In this document: positions 10,690-20,662 of the stretch, one piece after another
How positions within the stretch are numbered: position 1 is the stretch's first letter
Layout of the letters: every line of letters begins with the position of its first letter
NCBI GenBank assembly: GCA_020746875.1
Contig: JAGTJL010000030.1
Span: 372,001 to 436,000 of the forward strand
Direction of reading: 5' to 3'
DNA from: Rhexocercosporidium sp. MPI-PUGE-AT-0058
Taxonomy: Eukaryota > Ascomycota > Leotiomycetes > Helotiales
DNA length: 64,000 nucleotides
Notes under the pieces: model-generated
Database searches by the model: none
The model's input: the letters and a program-made list of their open reading frames with translations, nothing else
Told to the model about the DNA's origin: nothing
Translations under genes and position numbers: made by a program

Positions 10690-12450
10690 TCGAACGAGCA
10701 CTTCTCGATAACGGTACTGAAAGCAATTATATTTCTTAGGCGCTTATAATCGAATGCGGATAGAAGCTTATAATTAATTAAATTAATTTAGTTATAATCG
10801 AAGGAAGAGAAGTTATTATTTACGGAACTTATTTCTTATAATTATATATTACTAATAGCGAAGGTATTACGAAAGAATATCGGCAGTCGTATATTGCCTG
10901 CGACTTCGAGATTCTAGGAATTACTTTTATTTTAAGATTTCCTTAGCTTAAAGAAGTTGACCCTGTTATTAGCTTTCGATCGAAGACTTGGCGGTTTCTC
11001 TTCGGAAGGAATCAAGTTAACGTTATTTCTGCTAAGAAATTTGCAAAGAAAACTCGAAAGGATTAAATATATTATATCGTACTTAATATTAAGACTATCG
11101 AAAGTACCGAATTGCTTCCGAAATATATCGATTACTAAAAGATCTTTAGCGAAATAAGTGCTAAAACGCTACTTAAATATTATCCGATAAAGCATCGAAT
11201 CGACCTCGAACTTAGCAAGGAATTATTATAAGAACTTGTTTACTTACTCTCCGAATCAAAGCTAATAGTACTCCGAGAATACCTCGAAGCGAGTTTAGAG
11301 AAAAGTTAGATCCGAAAGTCTACTAGCCTTATAAGAGCGCTTATTCTGTTTATGCTTAAGAAGGACGGAGGATTACGATTATATATTAATTATAAAGGAC
11401 TTAATATTATTATAATAAAGAATCGAACTCTTTTGCCTTTAATTAATAAAACCTTCGATCGATTAAGACGCGCTAAAGTATTTATAAAGTTAGACTTAAA
11501 AGATGCGTATTACCGGCTCCGAATTAAGTAAGGCGACGAATGGAAGACGGCATTTCGGACTTAATATGAATACTTTGAGTATTACGTGCTTCTTTTTGAA
11601 CTCTCGAATGCTTTAGCGATATTTCAAGCTTATATTAATTAAGCTTTAATTAAGCTAGTAAACGTTACTTATATAATCTACTTAAATAATATTCTTATTT
11701 TCTTTAAGAATATTAAAGATTATACGGAAGTTATTCGGGAGGTCCTCGAAAGGCTTCGCACTTATAATCTTTACGCTAACCTTAAGAAATGCGCATTCGA
11801 TACTGATATTATGAAGTTTCTAAGGTTTGTAATAAGCCCGACAGGTATCCGAATAAACTCTTCTTGAGTCGAGAGTATTTAAAAATAACTTTTACTTAAG
11901 TCGTAGCGAGATATATAAGTATTTTTAAGGTTTATTAATTTTTATTATTATTTTATTCGCAATTATATAAAAGTTACTTAACTTATTACTGATTTATTAA
12001 AAGAAATATAAAAAAGAAGGAAAACGGAGCTATTTCGATTCCTTCGCGCAGCTATTATAGCGTTCTTAATTTTACGAAAGAGATTCTTTTAAGCTTTAAT
12101 CCTTCGTTATTTCGACTCTTAATTAAAGATTCGGATAAAAACAAATGCTTCGAAATTCGCTATTAGTAGAATCTTATCTTAATTATTCGGCAGCGGTACG
12201 GAGGCTCGATAGCATCTTATCGTATTTTACTCGAAGAAGCTTTCTCTTACTAAGTAATAATATAAAGTTCATAATAAAGAATTAATAATAATAATATATA
12301 TATTTAAGTAATAAAATTAATACTTCCGAGGCGCTTTCGATATTATTATAATCTGAATAAATTATTATAATCTCAAATATTTTATAATAAAACAAAAGTT
12401 TACCGGACGGCAAGCAAAATAAGCTAATAAACTAATTGAATTCGATTTTA
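10690..12450 (+). pseudogene. pol: Pol of element A: protease, reverse transcriptase, RNase H
   Basis: The protease active site is visible near 10696-10740 as ALLDNGTESNYIS, the retropepsin D-[ST]-G region with Asn in place of Ser. The RT runs about 11335-11830: LKKDGGLRLYINYKGLN, KVFIKLDLKDAYYRLRI, then YLNNILIF where the catalytic YLDD would be, and LERLRTYNLYANLKKCAF. RNase H remnants follow to about 12450. Both catalytic Asp of YLDD are Asn, consistent with GAC to AAC transitions. Many TAA/TAG codons interrupt the frame. Confidence 0.82.
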
Positions 12451-12949
12451 TTATTAAATATCGGATTAAGGCTATAAATCTTATTAATAAGCCTTTGCGA
12501 AGACTTAATTTTAAAGACTCGGAATCTAATCGGAATGAAAACGAAGAAGAAGAGCAGTTATTAACGTTATATCGGAAGTTACGCTTAGTTATAATATTAT
12601 AAAAGAAAAGGCTTTTATTAATAATATTTTTAAAGTCGGGATTTAAATAATTCCGCATCGATAAGTTATCGGAGCTAAATTAAAGATCGTTTATAAAAGA
12701 TTTATAAAGTAGCGAAGAGCAATCGGAAGAAGTACAAGGGACCTCCGACGGGTTTATTACTAGTATTATTAGTTATAAACAGTATATATTACAGCGAGTA
12801 GTAGTTATATTATTATAAACCGAAATAATAAGTAGTAAACTTTCGGAATCGATTTAAAATATAATTCTTAATTTATAAAAAGCAAATCCTTTTATAATAA
12901 ATAAGATATATAAATCGATTCCGAGAGGACGTTAAGCTAGGTCCGAAAG

Positions 12950-13720
12950 ATACTAGAAGATATGCGAAAATGAACTATTACGATATTATAATAAGACTTA
13001 TATGCTACTTAAGAAGTTATTTCGGAATAAGATTTTAAGTATTAATTATAATAATATTATAGCAGAATACTTCGGGTTCCGAAGAACCTTCGAATTGCTT
13101 TCGAGGAAATACTTTTGGCAAAGATTACGTATAAACGTTAAGAAGTATATAAGCACTTGCGTAAAATATTAAAAAGAAAAACTAAGAAAGCACCGACCTT
13201 ACGGCGAATTAGCTTTATTTCTTATTCTTTTAAAACCTTAAGAAAAAATAATTATAGATTTTATTATAAACTTACCGCCGAGTAAAAGAATAAGTCGAAT
13301 ATACGATTCTATTTTCGTAATCGTTAATCGATTTACGAAGTTAGTTCGGTATATTCCCGTGATAAAGACGATTATTATACCCGAGTTAGCCGAGCTTTTT
13401 ATATAATATATATATAAGGACTTTAAATACCTTAAAGATATTACTATTAATAAAAGCTTTATTTTTATAAATAAGTTCTAGTTTTTAATAATATTTTACT
13501 TTTAAGTTCGACGCCGACTTAATACTATATTTTATTTGCAAACTAATAAGCAAACCGAATAGCAAAACTAAGTCTTAGAATTTTATTTAAAAATATATTA
13601 TAATTACTGCTAAAATAATTAAGCTTTTAAGCTAGTCTTAACGGAATTTATATATAATAATTCGGTATATATATTTATTAATTCGATACTTTTTCGGATA
13701 TTATATAAGTTTAACCCGGA
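12950..13720 (+). pseudogene. Integrase of element A
   Basis: An HHCC-type zinc-binding region is recognisable at about 13060-13170 (AEYFGFRRTFELLSRKYFW ... STCVKY, histidines and one cysteine largely changed to Tyr). The core follows at about 13255-13420 (DFIINLPPSKRI and VIVNRFTKLVRYIP), the rve domain with its first catalytic Asp. It is interrupted by stops. Confidence 0.75.
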
Positions 13721-15508
13721 GCTTAATTCGAACGTCGAGGACGACGTTTAAGAAGGAGGGGCATTTATTGCAATTAAGAGAATAAGACTTTTATAATAAG
13801 AAAGAGAAGTACTTACGGAGAAGCTTCGAATTGCTTCCGAATCTTATAAGAAATTTTATAATATTAAATATAAAAAGATTAAGTTTTAAATCGAAGATAT
13901 AGTTTTACTAGTTACGAAGCACTTTCAATAATTAAAGCCTTCTCGGAAGCTTATTAACAAATTTTTAAAGCCTTTTAAAATTAAAAGAATTATTTATAAT
14001 TATAATTAAGCATATCAGCTCGAACTGCCCCCGACTTATTATATTTATAATACTTTTTATATATTACTTTTAAAACCGTAATAAGGATAAAAGAAAGTCG
14101 AAGCCAGATCGGAAGTAATTTAAGTATAAAAATAAAAAGAGTTCGAAGTTAAGTTTATTTAAGCTTATAAGAATACGAAGCGAAGCCGCTTATATTTAGT
14201 CCGTTAAAAAAGTTATTTTATTATAAATAATACTTAAGAGCTTATAAATTATCTTATATACGCTAAAGATGCGTTATAAGAATACTTAAGAGATATATTA
14301 AGAAAAAAGAAATCGGAATTATAATAGAAATTGCGAAGATAAAAGAATTAAAAGCAAAAGTCTTTATTTAAGCCCCGAAAGGCGCCGGAAGCAAAACGAA
14401 AGAAGCCCGAAAATATAAACCGTAATATAATAAAAGCCCGAAGGCGCTATCTATAACTCGAGGCTGCCCTCGCTGGGAGAAAGGAAGCGGCGGGCCCGAA
14501 GGTCCTCTTTTATATTCTCGTTCTTATTCTTATCTTTATCTTTCTCCTCCTTAATCTCGCCCTCGGGGGCTTATCGAAATTAATACGAAGGAAATATAAA
14601 GGCATATTAATACTTATAAAAATACGACGTAATAACTCTCGAAGAAGAGCGTTAATCTCGTTCTGCGCAACGAGAAGCTAGCAAAAGAAGGCATTAGTAA
14701 TAGCAGTAGCGGCAAGAGCAGCAGCAGTAGCGGCGGCAGGACGGAGGGTAGCGGAGGCAAGATAGAAAAGAGACGAGGCGTTATTGCTAATAAACCAGGC
14801 GGCCCGAGCAAATCAGTCTACCGCGGCTACTATAATAATAGTTAGGTCCCGAACCTCGTCGGCCGAGGTAAAACCGAAAGCGAAGTTATCTTAGGCCGCA
14901 AGCAGCTCTAAGGCAAGGTCGTATGCCTCCTCGAGGAGCTATCGGAATTAATACGGATGCTTTAATATTTATTAAGAACGAAAGGACATCGGAATACTTA
15001 CGGCGATATACCGGAACTTCTAATCGCGGCAGCAATCACACTTAGTATTATTAGCTTTCGAAAAGGCATAAACGTAGTTTACTACGCTATTAGCGAGGTA
15101 GCGGGCGCAGCGGTAATAAATCGAAGCTATAACGAAGGTAAGTCGGATATATAATCTAATATAATATAATATAATATAACAGGAAAGGAAACGGAAGGAT
15201 AGCGAAACCAGATCGGAAGGAAAAATAATAATATTAATTAAAAATTAGATTTATTTAAAAGTTAAAATATAAATAACTTATAGCAGAACTCGCTATACCG
15301 CCTAATTACGCGAATTATTATTAATCTAGACCCGTTTATATTCCGATTTAAGTCCGTAATATTATTATTTACTTTACGAGTAAACTACTTTTATTTCAAG
15401 GAATCGAGTCCGACTTAAGTCCGTATATATTTCGATTTACGTCTACTATATTATAATTACCGTTATATTACCTCGTATCTTAAAGATAAGATTCTAAGAA
15501 AAGGATAA
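13720..15508 (+). other. Element A 3' tail with Ala-rich reading frame
   Basis: This is the stretch between integrase and 3' LTR. After a Gypsy-like tail (to about 14200) comes a GC-richer block (14370-15130) whose plus frame reads as an Ala/Arg-rich peptide (VAARAAAVAAAGRRVAEAR, then LLLINQAARANQ and SRTSSAEVKPKAKLS). The complementary minus frame 14614-14811 is Leu-rich but is probably only the shadow. It could be an accessory ORF carried by this family or captured sequence. A short (AATAT)n run lies at about 15155-15178. Confidence 0.45.
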
Positions 15509-15710
15509 TATTAAGAGTAAAATTTAATATAAAAAGAGTCGGGGGTTATACGGAAAGTTTGCAAGCTTAGCACGGATTACGTATTAATATTTTTATTTAT
15601 TTATTTCGGAGGGAAGTAAAGAGGATTTAAAAGGCTAGAGATCAGTCTGAATTACAATTAATATACTCTAAACGTTTCGAATAGTAATTCCCTATTACTT
15701 GAACCTTACA
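15509..15710 (+). repeat. 3' LTR of Gypsy element A (202 bp)
   Basis: Same length and order as 8979-9180. A purine-rich stretch directly before it (AAGAAAAGG, about 15495-15504) is a candidate polypurine tract. Many G positions of the 5' copy are A here, so this copy is more heavily RIP-mutated in its first 40 bases. Confidence 0.83.
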
Positions 15711-16066
15711 GTATTACTTGCAAATTTAATATTATTAAATATAATTATTTAATAAAGAATTATTCTTTTACTTTTTATATTACTTTTTTATAAAATAAAA
15801 AAATTAATTTATTAAATAAAGTTTATAATAAGTAAAATTTTATAAAGGTTTAAAGTAAATTATATTTAAAAAATTAATTTTTAGCTTTTAAAAAAGTCTA
15901 AAAGAAAAGCGTATATATAAAAGAAGTTACTCGTAAAGGGAAATAAAACGCCGGCGTAATTAAATATATAAGTAAAACTGATTTTATTAATACCGTAAAA
16001 GCCTCGGCCCTCTTATACTACGGGCCCGATTCCGTACAAATAAAATGAATAAGCATACACATGACA
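15711..16066 (-). repeat. LTR-B copy, minus strand
   Basis: Read on the minus strand it starts TGTCATGTGTATGC at 16066 and runs to ...TTGCAAGTAATACT near 15712. It matches 61053-61430 over its whole length with mainly transition differences. The homology ends at the junction with element A. It is in opposite orientation to the LTR-B fragment at 8880-8978. Confidence 0.75.
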
Positions 16067-18700
16067 GTTATACGCCGGAGAAGTTTAAAAGATAAGTCGT
16101 TCTCCTTAATAAGCTCGATTTAATGGTTTATGTCCTGGCGATGCGTAGTAATTCGTCGGAAGCTTATTAAGAGAAAAGAAAAATATACTTTTAATACTTA
16201 ATAAAAAGCTTCTTATTTATTAACTTATTATCTTACGCGTATTTAACCTTTAAAGCTTTTTAAAAAATTAAGTCTTTATTTATTAATACGAGTTCGATAC
16301 TTAATTAATTTAAGGCCTCTCGCCGGCGGCGAGTTAGCTTTTAGTCGATTTTATATATTAATATTATAAAGGTTTTTATTTTATTCTTTTTAGCTTTCTT
16401 AAGTCGGAAGTATATTATAAATATTATTATTATCGATATAAGGAAGATTTCTATAATAAGTGCTTTTAATTAATAATTTACTAAGGGAACTCGATAAGAG
16501 TTCTTCCTTTTAAGTAGTAATCTCGAGTCACGAGTTATTAAAGGGTTTAATTAATCTTTTATAATTTAAAAGCGCTCTTTAACTTTTTTAATAAAGCTCG
16601 AAGGTCGAGTCGGCGAGGCGCTAGTAATAAGTCGTGTTAAAATACTTATTTTTAAAGAACCGTCGAGTACTATAAGCTTAGCTTGCTTCCGGCGGTAGTT
16701 ATTTATATTTATAAAGGCGTCCTTTTATTTCGCATCGAGTTAATAAGATTTAATAATTAATTTATTAGAATAATTAATATTAATAAAGACTCGCTAATTA
16801 AAGTACGGCTATATAAGTATATTTAATAATTATTTTAACTAATTGCGGTTTTTTTATATATAATTACTTTAAGTCGTAATACTCGAGGAACTTCCGATTA
16901 ATTAAAACGTCGGTATTTTTTAAGTTAATTATTAAGAAAAGGAAGTTAATTCGCCGGCGGTCGATAGTTAAGGTAAATAAAATAGCTGTATTAATTAGCT
17001 TGCCTTTTTTATTATTATAATTAATTAAGACGATTAGCTAAAAGAGTATTATAAAAGAAATATTAAATTACTTAATAAATCGGTATACGAGGGAGGTTTT
17101 AATTATATTGAAAAAATTTATTTTATTATTAATATATATAAGTGTTTTAATAAAAAATTTATTTCTTTTTAATTTAATATTAATTAAAAATTATTATCTT
17201 TTAATAAAAATACGAAAATTAAATATTAAGTTCTTTTATAAATTATAATTTACGCTAAAGCATAAGTCTTTATTACGGCTTAAAAGTTTTTTAATAACTC
17301 GTCAGTTTTTAAGTCTTTATCGACGATTAGTTAAGAAATCGACTTATTAAGAGCTTAATATCTTCGGCGCTTAAGATAATCGCTAGCCTAATAATCAGTC
17401 TTATTATAATAGAAGTAAGTATTAAAAGAGACGTCTTTAAGAGTAAGAGGCGGTATAAGAGACTTAAGGCGGCGGAAGAACAAAGCCGAGAATAGCGAGC
17501 GCGGGCGAACTTTTAATAATAATTTATAAGTTAATATTAAAAGTCTTTATATTAAAATAGCCGGCGTAAGAAAGGTTATACGCTAGCTTTCTTTTTTAAA
17601 AATACCGCGTGCGTCGTAATTATTAAAAGTAACGTTAACTTAAGCCTTACGAGTCGTTATAGTTTTTTTTTAATATAATATTATGAAATTCCCGGTCCGT
17701 AATAATTAAGAATTCGTTAAAAGCCGTATAATTTCCGTTTATTTTATATTTCTTTATATAAATTATACGCTTAAAGGCCAGAAAGACTTTTTTATATACG
17801 TCCTTAAATTAGTAAAAGCGAGTAATTTTATTAATAATAATATAAAAAGTGAATTTAATTTAAAAGTCATTATAAATTATATTACTTATTAATAGCTAAT
17901 CATACATTTTCTTAATAGCTTGGACTCGGTTATAATTAAAGAATTATTAGTTTAAGGCTATTAAAACGTCAGCGGTAATATCGAAAGTATTAATAAATTC
18001 GGGGTTTATATATTAAAAGATAATAATCTTTACCTTATCGGCGGTATACCGGAAGTAAGCCTTAATTTATAATACTTTACTTTTAAAATTACTTAAGTAC
18101 TCTTTTATAAATAGCTTTAATTTTATTTTTTAAATATTATACTTAATATTACTTTTATAATTGTTAAAAGGAATATAAAGGTATTTGATTTTAAAAAGCT
18201 TTATAACTTAAATTAAATTATTTAATTTTAATAAATAATAATCTGTAATTAATTAAAAGTCCGCTATAAGAATACGTATCGATCGATTATGAGAAGGGGA
18301 AGGAGTACGAGTCTTTTAATAAAAGTTATTAAAAGTATATTAATCGAGGGCTTACTTAAAAGCAGTAATAATAATAAAACTAATAAAGATCTCGATTAAT
18401 TAATTTACCTTTACTTATTAAGCGGGAGTAAAGCTTTTTATAATAGCGGTAAGCTCTGGCGAGGCGTCGAAGTAATTCTGAGGTTTATTTTTTAAGTCGA
18501 AATCGAGTTCTTTAAAATTATTGAGTTTTTTTATAAGAGTTTCGACCGAAAGAATAAAGATATCGGTAAAGCTTAGCCGTAAAGAAGCGCTTCTTTCCTT
18601 AAAGCTTCGCCGACGAGGGAGAGAAGCCGGAAGTAATAGTAACACGAGGTAAAAAAGTATTTGAGGTTGTTAATTAATTTATTAATTAAATATAAGTCGA
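16067..18700 (-). pseudogene. Minus-strand Gypsy Gag/protease remnants (element D)
   Basis: AT-rich RIP wreck. On the minus strand I read, in order from high to low coordinate, an open 75-residue frame (18645-18418), a degraded knuckle-like region around 17590 (YDARGIFKKES), a protease-domain-like stretch near 16850-17000 (LTIDRRRINFLFLIINLKNTDVLI), and next to 16067 the linker that precedes reverse transcriptase in many Gypsy elements (IELIKENDLSFKLLRR). The frame is cut at 16066 by the start of LTR-B, so the RT part is missing here. Assignment rests on short motifs in a heavily mutated background. Confidence 0.5.
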
Positions 18701-19059
18701 AGTCGAAGTTCGAAGAGCGCGCGTTAAGTTGCATAAGGTAAGTTAACGGCAAGAGGTTCTTTAGCTTTTTCTAAGGCAATTTATTATTAAAGTAAAGAAG
18801 TATTTATTTATCGAATAGGCTAAAGTATTAAAGTTCGTCGTTAACTTATTTTAAGAGTAAGGAGACGCGGCGCGTAAGACTTAATAAAATATAACGCTTT
18901 ATAGCGAAGAGGTTATTAGTCTTTTCTTATATTACAGTTAATTAAAGATTAATATAATATAAGAAATAGCTTTATATTTAGACTTAAGACTACGCTTAAA
19001 ATTAAGAAGAAAAGATAAAAAGAAAAAGAGAGCTCTTTATAAAAAGGAGCTTTAGTATA
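18701..19059. other. RIP-mutated AT-rich sequence
   Basis: Continuation of the element D block. It holds many TAA/TAG triplets in all frames; nothing further is recognised. Confidence 0.4.
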
Positions 19060-19360
19060 AATACCTAAAAGGTCTCCTTAGCCTTTCCCGATTAAGCCTA
19101 GCGCTATAGTTGCCATGCTAAGGCAATGCTACGAGCGATGCCGAGCTCGCTCGGTTAGAATACGAGGCTCAGGGAATCGTAACATTGTCAGGAACAGAAT
19201 AGAGGGTAGGCTTACGGCATAATCGGGCCTAGTGCGGAGGCTTGGCGGAGGCTGGGGACTCATGTACTTAGAGGGAAATCACTCCTAGTCCCCTCTTACT
19301 TCCTTAGAGATCAGTTTGAATTACAACTGTCGTGGCACTCTACCTTATGAACCTTACACA
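19060..19360. repeat. GC-normal LTR-like segment, not RIP-mutated
   Basis: A short island of normal base composition inside the AT-rich block. It contains TGTCAGGAACAGAATAG at 19186 and ends ...GAGATCAGTTTGAATTACAACTG ... TGAACCTTACA at 19358. The same start (TGTCAGGA) and end (GAACCTTACA, with GAGATCAGTYTGAATTA) are found in the element A LTR, so this is a diverged relative, perhaps a solo LTR of 173 bp (19186-19358). The flanking pentamers do not match. Confidence 0.5.
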
Positions 19361-20654
19361 GTTTTAGTCAATTATTATTTACTATCGATTCATGCCAACG
19401 TCGATAATCATTAAGAGGTAAAGGACAAAGACCGATAGACAAGCTAAATTAAATTCTAGAAGTAAATTATGCGTGTATTATTTTATTCTTATCCTTCCCT
19501 TAAGGGTATAAGAAAACGGGCCTTTTTTAATAAGAATATAAACGAATCTCTTATACCTTTAGGGCGATATAAATAAGTACGTATAATATAAGTTAGAGAT
19601 TATAGGTCTTATAAAGAGCTAAGGTACAGGGACAAGAAAAGAGTAGTTTTAAAAGAGATTATAATTAATTAAAGCCTCCCTTTAATAAGGAAAAGGTCTT
19701 AATTTAATTATAAAGAGTGTAATATTCTCCTTTATAAAGATAGGAGTTGTTTTGATCGATACCACAGTAATTAATAGACCCGGTTTCTATCTGGATACAT
19801 CCTCACTAAAATCCTGGCTCTATGATTGGTCTAAACCCCTGTTAAACTAAAATTGCCTAGCGTCCGCAGGCGATGGGATAACGAACTAAAAATCCCTAAT
19901 ACCAAAGAAGGAGAAACGCTGGACGACAAGGTTCAGAGGCGAGAAATAACTTTAGCAAAATGTTAAACTAAAGTCTAAATCCTACGTCTGCTAGATTAAG
20001 CTAAAGTATATATAGCACTAGGCACGCTAACGCGGCCTACGGAGGGTAAACAATATGGTTCAACGAACTCAGCCCTGGGTTGGAGTTTCTATACCGCCTC
20101 GCTTAATTAGGTAAGCGGTGTCTTCCTTGCGCCCCCTGACCCCGCTATATCCCCAGTTCTGCCGACCTTATTTCTCGTCCCGACAAAGAAAAAGAAAATA
20201 CTGCGTCCAGGGATACGCGTGCGCGTCCGGTCGCGTAGCAATATTATCGTGACAATGCTCTTGCTCTTCTTGTATTGGTATTCTCGTTGCCTCACTTCGA
20301 ACAATCACTACAGAAGCTCTCCTCTTACTATTGACTCTCCAGTCTGCAATGGGCTTCCTACAGTTTCACCCTACCTACAAGGTCCTTATCTGCACCTCCT
20401 GCAAATATGCGTTAGTACGAAACACCATTGTAAGCCCGAAGTCTTTCAGGCCTGCCTAGGATTCATGCGCATCCTTGGCTCTTTCGAAAGACAATAAGAA
20501 AACGCATGTCTGCTATTCCTTCTTTCAATCATTAAACTTTGGAAGAGAAAATCAAAGCCTGGAGACGAGAAATACTTACAAATTGTCACGTAGGTAGAAT
20601 CTATTACTAAGCTTTTAGGGGCGTAATCAAGATTCTTTGTAGCGGATTCCCCAA
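19361..20654. other. Intergenic; no supported gene
   Basis: Mixed composition. Two overlapping short frames of opposite strand (20107-20304 minus, 20219-20497 plus) lack any recognisable domain. It is left unannotated. Confidence 0.4.
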
Positions 20655-20662
20655 CTTGGCGT
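20655..20662. repeat. 8 bp target-site duplication of hAT element, left
   Basis: CTTGGCGT, identical to 23628-23635. Confidence 0.85.

Larger units (their letters stand above)
8979..15710 (+). mobile_element. Ty3/Gypsy LTR retrotransposon, element A, RIP-inactivated
   Basis: Full-length plus-strand Gypsy copy, 6.7 kb, with 202 bp LTRs. Order of domains: Gag (from 9247), zinc-knuckle remnant near 10450-10530, protease, reverse transcriptase, RNase H, integrase, then an unusual 1.8 kb tail before the 3' LTR. The order PR-RT-RH-IN places it in Ty3/Gypsy rather than Copia. Stop codons occur every few dozen residues, nearly all TAA/TAG, and the interior is strongly AT-biased. The five bases flanking each end (TTGTA and GTATT) do not match, so the insertion site has been rearranged or the copy is chimeric. 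Confidence 0.88.

Noticed and set aside
14614..14811. Leu-rich minus frame that looks like a membrane peptide
   Set aside because: It is the complement of an Ala/Arg-rich plus frame within retroelement A, so the hydrophobicity is a by-product.
20107..20497. Two overlapping opposite-strand frames of 65 and 92 residues
   Set aside because: No motif, no start context, no homology I recognise.
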